Positions 9,478 through 18,809 of a stretch of DNA of 64,000 bases are shown here, in pieces. Within the stretch, counting starts at the first letter, position 1, and every line of letters starts with the position of its first letter. The position numbers and the translations under genes are program-made. The DNA is from Pseudomonas sp. RIT-PI-q (GTDB lineage: Bacteria; Pseudomonadota; Gammaproteobacteria; Pseudomonadales; Pseudomonadaceae): the NCBI RefSeq assembly GCF_001297125.1, contig NZ_LHPC01000039.1, forward strand, positions 62,001 to 126,000, read 5' to 3'. The notes under the pieces were generated by a model that worked only from the letters and a program-made list of their open reading frames with translations, was not told the DNA's origin and searched no databases.

Positions 9478-11175
9478 TTACGGCTTGTTGCCATACCAAC
9501 GCGGCGTGTACACCCACTCCCCACCGTCTGCACGGGGAAACACACACGTGGTCGAGGACCCGATAAGGACCATGGTGCGCATATCCACCTGATCGGGGGT
9601 CAATTGCCCCAGGGTGGTGACCCGCATGGTCTGCCCTGGACGACCGATATCGCGGCCCAGCACAACGGGCGTGTGAGGGAGGCGATGCTGCGCGACGATC
9701 TCCAGCGCACGACCTAATTGCCAGGGTCGCGAGCGGGAAATCGGATTGTAGAAAGCCAGTGCCAGATCCGCTTCGGCGGCCAGGTCCAGACGCTTCTCGA
9801 TGATCGACCAGGGCTTGAGGTTGTCCGACAGCGACATTACGCAGAAGTCATGCCCCAGCGGCGCACCGGCCTGGGCAGCCGTCGCCAGTGATGCCGAGAC
9901 GCCCGGCAAAATCTCCAGATCGACGTTGTGCCAGTTGGCATCCGTGGACTCGTGCAAGGCTTCCAGCACGGCGGCAGCCATGGCAAAAACCCCCGGATCG
10001 CCAGACGATACCACCACTACCGACCGCCCTTGGGCCGCCAGTTCAAACGCATGACGGGCTCGCTGCATTTCTTCGCGATTGTCGGTGCAGTGCATCACTT
10101 GATCAGCACGGAATGGCCCGGCCATGCGCACATAAGTCTCGTAGCCCAGCACATCATTGGCGCGAGCCAGCTCCGCCTTCACCGCCGGCACCATCAGCTC
10201 GGCAGCACCCGGCCCCAGACCAATCACTGCCAGCCGCCCGCGCGGGCGACCGATCGTTAATGGGTCAAGCGGCTGCTCGGCAACCGCGATGGAAATCTCG
10301 TCGTCGCCGTAGAAGGCAGCTGGCTGTTCGGTAGCACGGCGAGCCAGCGCCCGAACGCTCTCTGCGCCGGCAGCAAATCGCAACGGCACACCCAACTCCA
10401 GCGCGGCTTCACGTAGCCCCGGGCTGGCCAGTTCAGTGTCGGCGGCCAGCAAGCAGGCCACCGATTGCACGGCAATTTTCGCTTGATGCAAAGCTGCTCG
10501 AATCGAGCCCGGCAGATTCGCCACGTCACCACTCACCGCGACCAAGACATTGCGCGGGTAGATCATCAATTCGTTGGCCGCCGGCTCACGCTCGGCATGG
10601 CCGACATGAACCGTCAGCCGCGCCTGTGGATCTTCAGGCAACTGCGCTTGCGCCAACCACGGCGCCGCACCTTCGATGCGCACCGTTTCACCGGCCAGCA
10701 GATCGGAAACGAAACGCTTGCCCAGCTCCAGATCCCCCAAGGCATAACCGCTGGGTGGATTGAGCAGGCAGGTGCCAAAACGCAACTCACCGCTGGTGGT
10801 GATGGCGGCAACCACGTCGAGATGGGCGGCAATCTCCCGCGCCAGCACGTTCACGCCACCCAGGCCACCGAGCAGCGGCACCACCGCACTGCCGTCTTCG
10901 GCCACCACCAGCACCGGCGGCTCGGCACCTTTCTCCAGCAGCAGTGGCGCCAGCGTGCGAATCACAATCCCGGCCGCGCACAGGGCGATGATCGGCGTGT
11001 CCTGCTGATACAGCTCGCGCAGGGTCGCGCCGAACTCGCGATAGACGCGGTCCGCGCCGTCGACCCGCTCTGCCAATCCGTGAATCAGTGAACCGGGGTA
11101 CACCTGCTGAATTTTGCGCGCAGTGGCAAGGCTGCCGTTACCAAGAATGACAATCGCCGGAGCATTAAGGGCCAT
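9478..11175 (-). CDS. cobJ: CobJ with fused CbiG-like domain (precorrin-3B C17-methyltransferase)
   Basis: Ring-contraction enzyme of cobalamin synthesis. The protein has 565 residues in two parts. Residues 1 to about 310 resemble CbiG/CobE (AGIVIRTLAPLL, GGLGGVNVLAREIA). About 320-565 form the SAM-dependent methyltransferase CobJ (LAVIGLGPGAAELMVPA, VVVVSSGDPGVFAM). The ATG at 11175 overlaps the cobI stop in a TGATG arrangement and was preferred over an upstream GTG at 11187. This fusion is normal for Pseudomonas and about twice the length of a stand-alone CobJ. Last gene of the cobGHIJ operon. Confidence 0.93.
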   Translation of the reverse strand: MALNAPAIVILGNGSLATARKIQQVYPGSLIHGLAERVDGADRVYREFGATLRELYQQDTPIIALCAAGIVIRTLAPLLLEKGAEPPVLVVAEDGSAVVPLLGGLGGVNVLAREIAAHLDVVAAITTSGELRFGTCLLNPPSGYALGDLELGKRFVSDLLAGETVRIEGAAPWLAQAQLPEDPQARLTVHVGHAEREPAANELMIYPRNVLVAVSGDVANLPGSIRAALHQAKIAVQSVACLLAADTELASPGLREAALELGVPLRFAAGAESVRALARRATEQPAAFYGDDEISIAVAEQPLDPLTIGRPRGRLAVIGLGPGAAELMVPAVKAELARANDVLGYETYVRMAGPFRADQVMHCTDNREEMQRARHAFELAAQGRSVVVVSSGDPGVFAMAAAVLEALHESTDANWHNVDLEILPGVSASLATAAQAGAPLGHDFCVMSLSDNLKPWSIIEKRLDLAAEADLALAFYNPISRSRPWQLGRALEIVAQHRLPHTPVVLGRDIGRPGQTMRVTTLGQLTPDQVDMRTMVLIGSSTTCVFPRADGGEWVYTPRWYGNKP

Positions 11176-11909
11176 CAGCCTTGCCACCTTTCACCCGGAA
11201 CGATGATCAACGAGAAGTACGGTGAAGACATCGGCTCGACCTGATCCAGCGGCACGATCTTTTGATTGGCCATGGTTGCACGTTCGACGTACAGCGCCCG
11301 CTCGGCCAGGCCAAGCTCTTCGAGCACCTGACGAACCTTGGGGAAGTTGCGCCCCAGTTTCATGATCACTGCGGCATCGGCATCCGCCAAACGCCGCTTG
11401 AGGTCGTCGTGCGGCAACACACCAGACAACACCGACAGGCTCTGGTTGCGATACACCAGCGGCGCACCGAGTACCGAAGCACCGCCGAGCATCGAGCAAA
11501 CGCCCGGCACGACTTCGGCTTCATAGCGTTCAGCCAGGCGATCGTGCAGGTACATGTAGGAGCCGTAGAAAAACGGATCACCTTCGCAGATCACCGCCAC
11601 GTCACGGCCCGCATCGAGATGCGCGGCGAGTTCTTCACCCGCGGCGTCGTAGAAATCGCTGATCACTTGCTCGTAGGACAGCGGAGCCGGCAACGCCTCG
11701 GTGGTCACCGGGTAAACCAGCGGCAGCAAGGTTTGCGCGTCCTGCAAATGCGCTTCGATGATGCCGAAGGCATTGCCCTTTTTACCCTTGGCCACGAAGT
11801 ACGCCACCACCGGCGATTCGCGCAGCAGGCGCAGGGCTTTGACGGTAATCAGTTCCGGATCACCCGGGCCGACGCCGAGGCCGATCAAACGTCCAGGTTG
11901 CTGCATCAT
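11175..11909 (-). CDS. cobI: Precorrin-2 C20-methyltransferase CobI
   Basis: SAM-dependent methyltransferase that turns precorrin-2 into precorrin-3A. It has 244 residues, the usual length. The N-terminus has the corrin-methyltransferase signature LIGLGVGPGDPELITVKA (about residues 8-25), and AVICEGDPFFYGSYMYL carries the second family motif. The ATG overlaps the cobH stop by four bases, and its own stop shares a base with the cobJ start, so translation is probably coupled along the operon. Confidence 0.95.
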   Translation of the reverse strand: MMQQPGRLIGLGVGPGDPELITVKALRLLRESPVVAYFVAKGKKGNAFGIIEAHLQDAQTLLPLVYPVTTEALPAPLSYEQVISDFYDAAGEELAAHLDAGRDVAVICEGDPFFYGSYMYLHDRLAERYEAEVVPGVCSMLGGASVLGAPLVYRNQSLSVLSGVLPHDDLKRRLADADAAVIMKLGRNFPKVRQVLEELGLAERALYVERATMANQKIVPLDQVEPMSSPYFSLIIVPGERWQG

Positions 11910-12532
11910 TCGATCTCCGTGGCGAGGGCATTGACGGCAGCCGCGGCCATGGCGCTACCGCCCAACCGGCCTTGCATGATGACGAAGGGCACGCCGCGAC
12001 TGTCTGCCGCCAGCATAGCCTTGGACTCTGCAGCGCCGACAAAGCCCACCGGAAAACCGAGGATCAGCGCCGGTTTCGGCGCGCCGGCGTCGAGCATTTC
12101 CAGTAGATAAAACAACGCGGTTGGCGCGTTGCCAATCACCACAACGCTGCCTTCCAGATGTGGGCGCCACAGTTCCAGCGCCGCGGCGGAACGGGTGTTG
12201 CCCAGCTCACGAGCGAGGTCTGGAACGCTTTCATCACGCAGGGTGCAGATGACCTGATTGTTCGCCGGTAAACGCGTGCGGGTCACGCCTTCGGAGACCA
12301 TCCGCGCATCACACAAAATCGGCGCACCGGCGGCCAGCGCCTCGCGCCCGGCCTTGCCTGCGCCTTCGGAGAATTGCAGGCCGTCAATCGCATCGACCAT
12401 GCCGCAGGCATGAATCACGCGCACGGCGAGTTTTTCCAGATCGGCCGGGATGCGCTCGAGGTTGGCCTCGGCGCGAATGATCGCGAAGGAGTTGCGATAG
12501 ATATCCTGACCGTCGCGGATGTAATCAAGCAT
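11906..12532 (-). CDS. cobH: Precorrin-8X methylmutase CobH
   Basis: Moves the C11 methyl group to C12, making hydrogenobyrinic acid. From the ATG at 12532 it has 208 residues; a TTG one codon upstream was rejected because the ATG forms a TGATG junction with cobG. The family segments VIHACGMVDAIDGLQFS (with the catalytic His) and GFPVGFVGAAESK are present. Third-step position in the minus-strand cob operon, between cobG and cobI. Confidence 0.95.
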   Translation of the reverse strand: MLDYIRDGQDIYRNSFAIIRAEANLERIPADLEKLAVRVIHACGMVDAIDGLQFSEGAGKAGREALAAGAPILCDARMVSEGVTRTRLPANNQVICTLRDESVPDLARELGNTRSAAALELWRPHLEGSVVVIGNAPTALFYLLEMLDAGAPKPALILGFPVGFVGAAESKAMLAADSRGVPFVIMQGRLGGSAMAAAAVNALATEIE

Positions 12533-13866
12533 CAAAAAGGGCTCCGTGAGCGGGCGTCGAGCAAGGCGCCGACCGCTTCAATAGTAAGGTTGCGTGCGTG
12601 CAGGGCGCCGAAACCCGGCTGCCCCGCTTCGCGAAAATAGAGGTCGTAGTGACCGGGACTCACGGCCAGCAGCGTGACGGGCGCGACGTGCGCGGCGGCG
12701 CAGGAACGCGGGCAACCGGACAGGTGCACGCTCAGCTCAGTGTCTTTTTGCTGCAGCAATGCGGCCAGTTGCAGCCCATCGTTTTTGGTGTCGGCCCGCG
12801 ATTTTTCGCAGCCAGCCGAGCCGGTGCAAGCGATGACCCGCGCCAGCGTCTGCGCGGGAGAGCAAAGCCATCCAAGTTGCTGCAAGCGCTCGCAGACGTG
12901 CGGCGCATCACGCTCGCACAGGTTGGGCAGCAGCAACCCTTGCCATGGCGTGAATCGCAACGTGCCGTCGCCGTACTCATCGGCCAGGCTGGCGGCACCT
13001 CTGAGCATCAGCGGATCGAGCCGACCAAGAGGCGCGACGGTGCCGACATAGACTCGGCCACGAATACGTTGCTGGTGGATACCCAAGTGCAGCGACTGCG
13101 TGTCGACACGACGACACCCGTTGCCAACAGCCACCGGCGCAACGCTCAGGCGCTCCGTCAATTGCGCCAGAAAATCAGCCGCCGGGTACTCGGCCAGCAG
13201 GTGACGCATGCGTGTCTGGTCGTTGCGGGCCAGGTCGAGGAACAGCTCAAGAATCTTGAATACCAGTTCATGCCCAAGGGCCAGGGGCACGGCGGCCAAG
13301 GGCGGGTCGATCGGGCTTCCCGCCAGACCAAACGCCAGCATCATCCGGCCTTCCACCTCGGTCGCGGACAGCCACACGTCATGGTGATGTTCGAGCATCG
13401 CCAACGCCTCACCGGCGTCGAGTTGCACGGCAAACTTGGCGGACAATTGATGAAAGCGTTGGTGACTTTGCAAGCTGGCGAGTATTTCCTCGGCCAGCGG
13501 ACGAATGTCGACCAGCATGTGCCGATCAATCCCGGCACAAGGGCTCAACATCAGGTTGCGCACATCATCGCCGCTGACGGTCGACGATCCCAGTCCGGCG
13601 CCCACCAGCCGCTCGACCAGCGCAGCATGTGCCTCGCCGATGCCGCGAATCTGCAGGTTGGCGCGATTGGTCGCTTCGATGACACCGCCGGCGAACTGCT
13701 GCGCAGCCTCAGCGACTGCCCTGGCCTGGGCACTGCTGATCGAACCACCGGGCAACTTGATACGACAGATCCCGCCGTCCAACGCCTGGACGACACGAAA
13801 CAACCCCGGACAAGCCGAGGGGCGCGCAGTCTCTACGAGCGGCGGTACAGAGGGTGATGTGTTCAA
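12532..13866 (-). CDS. cobG: Precorrin-3B synthase CobG
   Basis: Oxygen-dependent monooxygenase with a 4Fe-4S centre that starts ring contraction in the aerobic B12 route. It belongs to the sulfite/nitrite reductase superfamily. The C-terminal half has the cluster-binding cysteines in CTGSAGCEKSRAD and LSGCPRSC. I chose the TTG at 13866 (444 residues) because the sequence from there looks like a CobG N-terminus and the residues upstream look random; no strong ribosome site supports it. No cobalamin riboswitch was found in the 139 bases upstream. Confidence 0.9.
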   Translation of the reverse strand: MNTSPSVPPLVETARPSACPGLFRVVQALDGGICRIKLPGGSISSAQARAVAEAAQQFAGGVIEATNRANLQIRGIGEAHAALVERLVGAGLGSSTVSGDDVRNLMLSPCAGIDRHMLVDIRPLAEEILASLQSHQRFHQLSAKFAVQLDAGEALAMLEHHHDVWLSATEVEGRMMLAFGLAGSPIDPPLAAVPLALGHELVFKILELFLDLARNDQTRMRHLLAEYPAADFLAQLTERLSVAPVAVGNGCRRVDTQSLHLGIHQQRIRGRVYVGTVAPLGRLDPLMLRGAASLADEYGDGTLRFTPWQGLLLPNLCERDAPHVCERLQQLGWLCSPAQTLARVIACTGSAGCEKSRADTKNDGLQLAALLQQKDTELSVHLSGCPRSCAAAHVAPVTLLAVSPGHYDLYFREAGQPGFGALHARNLTIEAVGALLDARSRSPF

Positions 13867-14005
13867 GGTGAACCCGTGCAAAGCACTTCCTGGGCGGAGG
13901 CCGCGTATTATGCCTGCTTTGCAACGGGGTATGAAAAGCTTGTCGGACGACCAGAGCATTCACTGCCACGGCGCAAGACCCTGCCGAATGAATGCCGGTC
14001 CCTCG

Positions 14006-14764
14006 TCAAATCCGCATGAGATAGTCGCGGCTGCGCTCGGTAATCTTGGCCCGCATCGCGGCGGCCACCTGACCGAAGCGCTTTTTGTCCAGCGTAAACG
14101 CCCCATAGTGCTGAACCAGCGTGACCTCGTGATCCAGCCACTTGATGAATAGAAACTGCTCCGGAATCACTTCTGCGTCATACCAGGAGTGCAACAGCAT
14201 GAGGGTCAGTTGACCCTTGGCATCATAGGCACAGGGCATCGTTTGAAAATGCCGACTGCGCTCCCGCCCACTTTTTTGCGCGAACAGGATGGATGCCTGC
14301 AGATTGTCTTTCAACGACTTGAACGCCTCCATCGCAGCGTCGTACACAGGCACGCTGACGTTGGGTTTCAATGTTTCAAGGATCGCACTGGTGATTGGCT
14401 CATACAGTACGGTCAGCTGGCTTTCGAGCATGACTGGGCGTTGATGTATCCAGCCGAGATTCCATAGGCCCAGCGTGTAATGCTGCAACCACTCATACCA
14501 TTGGGTTTCGCGGTTATAGCGCGTGTCGGTGTATTGCTCGAGGTAAAGCGCGCAGTCCAGCACGGCCTGTTCATCGTCTTCGGACACAGGCCCTGCGACG
14601 GCGACAATTGAGCTACCCGCCACGGATGCACGAACGTTGGTGGAGGTGCTGGCGGCCAGTGTGCGTGGTGTGGCGTGCGGGCCTCGCGCGTCAGGTGCAG
14701 GGAGCAGTCCAAGAAAGGCCAGGCGCTGCTCCAGCATCGGATATTCCATAGAGGTGTCAAACAT
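14006..14764 (-). CDS. Unrecognised protein inside the cobG/cobL gap
   Basis: A 252-residue protein of no family I recognise, without signal peptide or membrane segments. The ATG at 14764 has a good ribosome site (AAGGAA) and AT-rich DNA upstream. It shares NRETQ-x2-EW-x3-Y, a following GW, and FQ-x2-PC, plus similar spacing and length, with the protein at 8499-9278, so they are paralogues. It occupies the space between the divergent cobG and cobL genes, which are direct neighbours in P. aeruginosa, and so looks like an insertion. No link to B12 synthesis can be read from the sequence. Confidence 0.75.
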   Translation of the reverse strand: MFDTSMEYPMLEQRLAFLGLLPAPDARGPHATPRTLAASTSTNVRASVAGSSIVAVAGPVSEDDEQAVLDCALYLEQYTDTRYNRETQWYEWLQHYTLGLWNLGWIHQRPVMLESQLTVLYEPITSAILETLKPNVSVPVYDAAMEAFKSLKDNLQASILFAQKSGRERSRHFQTMPCAYDAKGQLTLMLLHSWYDAEVIPEQFLFIKWLDHEVTLVQHYGAFTLDKKRFGQVAAAMRAKITERSRDYLMRI

Positions 14765-15030
14765 AAAATTCCTTTTTATATAATTAAACTCAGTATTGGT
14801 TACTACATTTTCAAACTAACCAAACATGGCGCCCTACAACACCTTCGATATGGCACAAGATATTTAACGCCGCACAACTTAGTTCACCTTTTACCCGCCA
14901 TACATCCTCCCAATCCGGCTTCCCGCCAGTACGCGGCATGCGTGAAAAACAGCGCAGGCGCGGTATCATCCCGCGCAGGCCCGAACCCGGTGACAACCCC
15001 TGCGGTGGGCGTTTTTTTGAGGAGCACGCA

Positions 15031-16242
15031 GTGACACCCTGGCTGACGGTAGTAGGCATCGGTGAAGACGGTTTCAAGGGTCTGGGCAAGAACGCCCGGC
15101 ACGCGCTGCTGCGTGCCTCACGGATCTTCGGTGGCCAACGGCATCTGGATTTGCTGCCGCCGTGCATTCGTGGCGAGCGCCAACGCTGGCCAAGCCCGTT
15201 TTCCGTAGAGCCAGTCATGGCTTTGCGTGGCGAACCCGTCTGCGTGCTAGCCAGCGGCGACCCGATGTTTTTCGGCGTGGGCGCCAGTCTTGCGCGGCAA
15301 TTGTCCTGCGACGAAATGCTGATCCTGCCGGCGCCCTCCTCTTGCTCTCTCGCCGCCGCGCGACTGGGCTGGTCGTTGCAGGAGGTGGTAACGCTTTCGG
15401 TGGTCGCCCGCCCCATTGCCGCACTCAACGCGCAATTGTTCAGCGGCGTGCGTTTGCTGGTGCTCTGCAACGACGGCCAAAGCCCGGCCGCGATTGCGGC
15501 GCTTTTACGTGAGCGCGGTTTCGGTCCAAGTCGCCTCACGGTGCTGGAGCACTTGGGCGGCGCAGCCGAACGACGCATCGACGGCATCGCCAACGACTGG
15601 AGCGATCCGGTCATCGCTGATTTGAATCTGATCGCCATCGAGTGCATCGCCGAACCGAATACGCCGCGCCTGTCACGCCTGGCCGGCCTGCCGGACGTTG
15701 CGTTCAGGCACGACGGCCAACTGACCAAACGTGACGTGCGCGCCATCACCCTTGCCCGCCTCGCCCCGACACCCGGTGAACTGCTGTGGGACGTCGGCGC
15801 TGGCAGTGGTTCGATCGGCATCGAATGGATGCGCGCGCATCCGAGCTGCCGGGCGTTGGCCATCGAGGCGGATGAAGGGCGACAACAATTGATCGAGCAC
15901 AACCGCGACGCCCTCGGCGTGCCCGGCCTGCAACTGATTCGCGGCAGCGCGCCGCAAGCCCTCGCCGGGCTCGAACGCCCGGACGCGATTTTCATCGGTG
16001 GCGGCGTCACCCGCGACGGTGTGCTGGACGCGTGCTGGGCTGCACTCAAACCGGGTGGCCGGCTGATCGCCAACGCGGTCACGCTGCAAAGTGAAACGAC
16101 CTTGATGGCCTGGCGTGAGCGGCACGGCGGCGAGCTGACGCGTATTCATATCGCTCAAGCCCAGCCGTTGGGCGACTTCGATACCTGGCGCCAGGCGTTG
16201 CCGATTACTGTGCTGGACGTGGTCAAACCCTTCGATGCGTGA
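15031..16242 (+). CDS. cobL: Precorrin-6Y C5,15-methyltransferase (decarboxylating) CobL
   Basis: Methylates C5 and C15 and decarboxylates the C12 acetate. The GTG at 15031, with GAGGAGC upstream, gives 403 residues, the usual length. The N-terminal half is a CbiE-type methyltransferase (LTVVGIGEDGFKGL, VLASGDPMFFGVG). The C-terminal half is CbiT-like with a SAM-binding fold (LWDVGAGSGSIGIEWM, about residues 251-266). The 266 bases upstream hold AT-rich DNA next to the gene at 14764 and a weak inverted repeat, but no riboswitch I could recognise. It overlaps cbiD by eight bases. Confidence 0.94.
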   Translation: MTPWLTVVGIGEDGFKGLGKNARHALLRASRIFGGQRHLDLLPPCIRGERQRWPSPFSVEPVMALRGEPVCVLASGDPMFFGVGASLARQLSCDEMLILPAPSSCSLAAARLGWSLQEVVTLSVVARPIAALNAQLFSGVRLLVLCNDGQSPAAIAALLRERGFGPSRLTVLEHLGGAAERRIDGIANDWSDPVIADLNLIAIECIAEPNTPRLSRLAGLPDVAFRHDGQLTKRDVRAITLARLAPTPGELLWDVGAGSGSIGIEWMRAHPSCRALAIEADEGRQQLIEHNRDALGVPGLQLIRGSAPQALAGLERPDAIFIGGGVTRDGVLDACWAALKPGGRLIANAVTLQSETTLMAWRERHGGELTRIHIAQAQPLGDFDTWRQALPITVLDVVKPFDA

Positions 16243-17332
16243 CGAAACCGCTGAACAACCCGCACCGCTGCGCAGCGGCCTGACCACCGGCAGCTGCGCC
16301 ACCGCCACCAGCCTTGCGGCCGCTCGACTGTTGCTGTCCGGGACGAGTTCGGACGCCGTGGAAATCGTCCTGCCCAAAGGCAAGCAGGTGCAGATGCGAC
16401 TGGAGTTCTGTCGGCTGTTGGATGACGGCGCCGAAGCCGGAACCCTCAAGGACGCCGGCGACGATCCGGACGTAACTCACGGTGCCCTGCTCTATTCCCG
16501 CGTGCGATTGAGCGACGAGCCGGGCATTCGTTTCAACGCGGGTCGAGGTGTCGGCACAGTCACCCGACCAGGTTTGGTACTGGGCGTCGGCGAACCGGCA
16601 ATCAATCCGGTGCCGCGCAAGATGATGACGGATCACCTGATGCTGCTGGCCGAAGAGCTCGATTATCGCGGCGGTTTCGAGGTCACGGTGAACGTCGAGG
16701 GCGGCGAGGCGCTGGCGTTGAAAACCATGAACCCGCGACTGGGGATCCTCGGCGGACTGTCGATTCTCGGCACCAGCGGCATCGTCCGGCCGTTCTCCTG
16801 CGCGGCTTACATTGCCTCGATCCATCAGGGCATCGATGTGGCCAAAACCAACGGTTACCTGCACATCGCTGCGTGCACCGGCAACGCCAGCGAAGACACC
16901 ATGCGCCAGGTCTACAACCTGCCGGAAATCGCCCTGATCGAAATGGGCGACTTCGTTGGTGCGGTGCTCAAACACCTGCGCAAAGTGCCGGTGGCTAAAC
17001 TCAGTATTTGTGGTGGCTTCGGCAAGATCAGCAAACTGGCAGCCGGGCATATGGATTTGCACAGCCGGCATTCGAGCATCGACCTGCCGCAACTGGCCGA
17101 ATGGGCGGCTGCGGTCGGCGCTGATGAGGGGTTGCAACAAAACATCCGCGAAGCCAACACCAGTCAGCAGGCGTTGGCCATGGCCAGCGCCGTCGGGATC
17201 GCCCTCGGTGATGCGGTGTGTCAGCACGCGCTCGACTTCGCCCGCAGCGTGGTCCCGGCGCAGGTGCAAGTGGAAGTCTTTGCCATCGATCGCCAAGGCG
17301 GGATTGTCGGCCACGCAGGAGCTTTTCAATGA
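16235..17332 (+). CDS. cbiD: Cobalt-precorrin-5B (C1)-methyltransferase CbiD
   Basis: Methylates C1 of the corrin ring; it is of the CbiD type known from the anaerobic route. It has 365 residues and starts with the diagnostic RSGLTTGSCATATSLAAA. Further family segments are GVGTVTRPGL and NPRLGILGGLSILGTSGIV. The gene overlaps cobL by eight bases and cobK by four (ATGA), so the three are one translational unit. In Pseudomonas it takes the place of the unrelated CobF. Confidence 0.94.
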   Translation: MRDETAEQPAPLRSGLTTGSCATATSLAAARLLLSGTSSDAVEIVLPKGKQVQMRLEFCRLLDDGAEAGTLKDAGDDPDVTHGALLYSRVRLSDEPGIRFNAGRGVGTVTRPGLVLGVGEPAINPVPRKMMTDHLMLLAEELDYRGGFEVTVNVEGGEALALKTMNPRLGILGGLSILGTSGIVRPFSCAAYIASIHQGIDVAKTNGYLHIAACTGNASEDTMRQVYNLPEIALIEMGDFVGAVLKHLRKVPVAKLSICGGFGKISKLAAGHMDLHSRHSSIDLPQLAEWAAAVGADEGLQQNIREANTSQQALAMASAVGIALGDAVCQHALDFARSVVPAQVQVEVFAIDRQGGIVGHAGAFQ

Positions 17333-18063
17333 AGCGCATTTTGTTGCTGGGCGGCGTGACTGAGGCCTTGGCCATTGCCAGAACCCTTGGGCCACACCAC
17401 ATCTACAGCCTGGCCGGCGTCGGTCGCGTGCCGACGGACCTGACCTGCGAGGTTCGCGTCGGTGGCTACGGCGGCGCTGAAGGGCTGGCACAGTTCATTC
17501 GCGATCAAGGAATCGATCTGCTGCTGGACGCGACTCACCCCTACGCCGCACAAATCAGTCAGAACGCCGCGACAGCCGCGCAATTGACCGACATTCCTTG
17601 CTGGGTACTCCGGCGCCCGGCGTGGCAACCCCAGCCCGGGGATGACTGGCGGGAAGTCAGCGACTGGGCGGAACTGATCGACGCCTTGAAACCCTTCCGC
17701 CGACCGCTGTTCACCCTGGGCCGCGAACCGTTGCAGCACCTGGATGAAATCCCCCCGGAGCAATTCTGGACCTTGCGCGCATTGGAGGTTTATCCGGGTA
17801 ACGAGCGTTGTGAAGTGATTGGCGCACGTGGACCGTTTCTGATTGAGGATGAGCGCGAGCTGTTTGAACGGCGGCAGATTGATGTGCTCATCAGCAAGAA
17901 CAGCGGGAGTACCGCGACCGAGCCGAAGCTGGAAGTGGCGCGGGAGCGTGGGGTGCCGGTGGTGGTGTTGAAGCGGCCGGTGTTGCCGGGGGTTGAGCGG
18001 GAGTTTGGCTCGGTCACAGACGTGCTGACTGCCCTGACAGCAGAATCAATACAAAACCTGTAG
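17329..18063 (+). CDS. cobK: Precorrin-6A reductase CobK
   Basis: NADPH-dependent reduction of precorrin-6A to 6B. The ATG at 17329 gives 244 residues and overlaps the cbiD stop. Family features are MKRILLLGGVTEALAIA at the N-terminus, LLLDATHPYAAQIS (about residues 64-77), and SKNSGSTATEPKLEVA near residue 185. The TAG stop is the TAG of the first GTAG of the adjoining REP element, so the palindrome abuts the coding end exactly. Confidence 0.94.
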   Translation: MKRILLLGGVTEALAIARTLGPHHIYSLAGVGRVPTDLTCEVRVGGYGGAEGLAQFIRDQGIDLLLDATHPYAAQISQNAATAAQLTDIPCWVLRRPAWQPQPGDDWREVSDWAELIDALKPFRRPLFTLGREPLQHLDEIPPEQFWTLRALEVYPGNERCEVIGARGPFLIEDERELFERRQIDVLISKNSGSTATEPKLEVARERGVPVVVLKRPVLPGVEREFGSVTDVLTALTAESIQNL

Positions 18064-18191
18064 CAGCTGGCGAAGCCTGCGTCCGGCTGCGCAGCAGTCG
18101 TCAATCCGGCTTGCACGGTATGTCTGATGTACCGCGTGTTCTGATTTTACGACTGCTGCGCAGCCGAACGCAGGCTTCGCCAGCTGCTACA
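18060..18191. repeat. REP pair, family C
   Basis: Inverted copies of TAGCAGCTGGCGAAGCCTGC flank a second inverted segment around GCAGCAGTCGT / ACGACTGCTGC, making a hairpin of about 130 bases. The same family occurs at 31888 and 55422. It supplies the cobK stop codon. Confidence 0.9.
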
Positions 18192-18312
18192 AAAATGTGT
18201 GGGGCCTGGGCTGGACGGTACTGGCAATCTGGAATTCGCGACTATCATGAAGGCTATGAAAGCCTCGCGCTGCGACACCACACCGCACGCGGTCTTTTTA
18301 CTTATCGGCACT

Positions 18313-18339
18313 GATCAGGCTAAATAGCCGCGCCTGATC
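18313..18339. promoter_or_regulatory. Inverted repeat upstream of the copper genes
   Basis: Eight-base arms GATCAGGC and GCCTGATC are separated by 11 bases, ending 23 bases before the DUF2946 start. It could be an operator or an RNA hairpin. I could not match it to a known copper-regulator site. Confidence 0.4.
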
Positions 18340-18362
18340 GCCCACCCACCGGATTTTTGTCT

Positions 18363-18761
18363 ATGTCCCGACAACGGCTCGCAATTGCCTGGATCGCCTG
18401 CTTCGCAGTGCTGTTCAATCTGCTCGCCATGCCGATGTCCGGAGCGATGGCGCAGACGGCGAAATCGCCCGCCGAACAATTGTTGTGGGGCAGTTTCTGC
18501 TCGTCCAGCGGGACGAAGATGGTGGCGATTTCCCTGGGCGATATCGAGCAGAAAGCGCCGCAGAGCGACGATCATTCCAACATGCAGCATTGCTGGTGCT
18601 GCTCCGGCTCCGCACCATTGGTAGCGTTGCCAAATCATGTTCCGCAGTTGTATTTCGCACGTTTCGAAGCCAATCGAAGCCTGCCTCCCACCGCTCTCGA
18701 TACCCCGACACCGCGCCAGCAATGGCCGAGCCTCAATCCTCGCGCCTCCCCTCTGGTGTGA
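18363..18761 (+). CDS. DUF2946 domain protein
   Basis: A 132-residue exported or membrane-anchored protein. The N-terminus has a hydrophobic stretch (about residues 6-30) followed by GAMAQTAK, a likely signal peptide. A Cys/His motif HCWCCSG (about 77-83) is the metal-binding-looking feature of DUF2946 proteins, which cluster with copper genes. The ATG at 18363 was preferred to a TTG six bases upstream. It heads an apparent four-gene run with the PCu(A)C chaperone, a second DUF2946 gene and a PepSY protein. The role in copper handling is inferred from context. Confidence 0.8.
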   Translation: MSRQRLAIAWIACFAVLFNLLAMPMSGAMAQTAKSPAEQLLWGSFCSSSGTKMVAISLGDIEQKAPQSDDHSNMQHCWCCSGSAPLVALPNHVPQLYFARFEANRSLPPTALDTPTPRQQWPSLNPRASPLV

Positions 18762-18809
18762 TTTCTTCGCGCAATCGACCTGCGTTTTGAATCGCTCTGG
18801 AGAACTGCC

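Noticed and set aside
13867..15030. Cobalamin riboswitch upstream of cobG or cobL
   Set aside because: I looked for the B12-box core and found no match on either strand in the two gaps. The short inverted repeat before cobL (CGCAGG / CCTGCG) is too weak to call.
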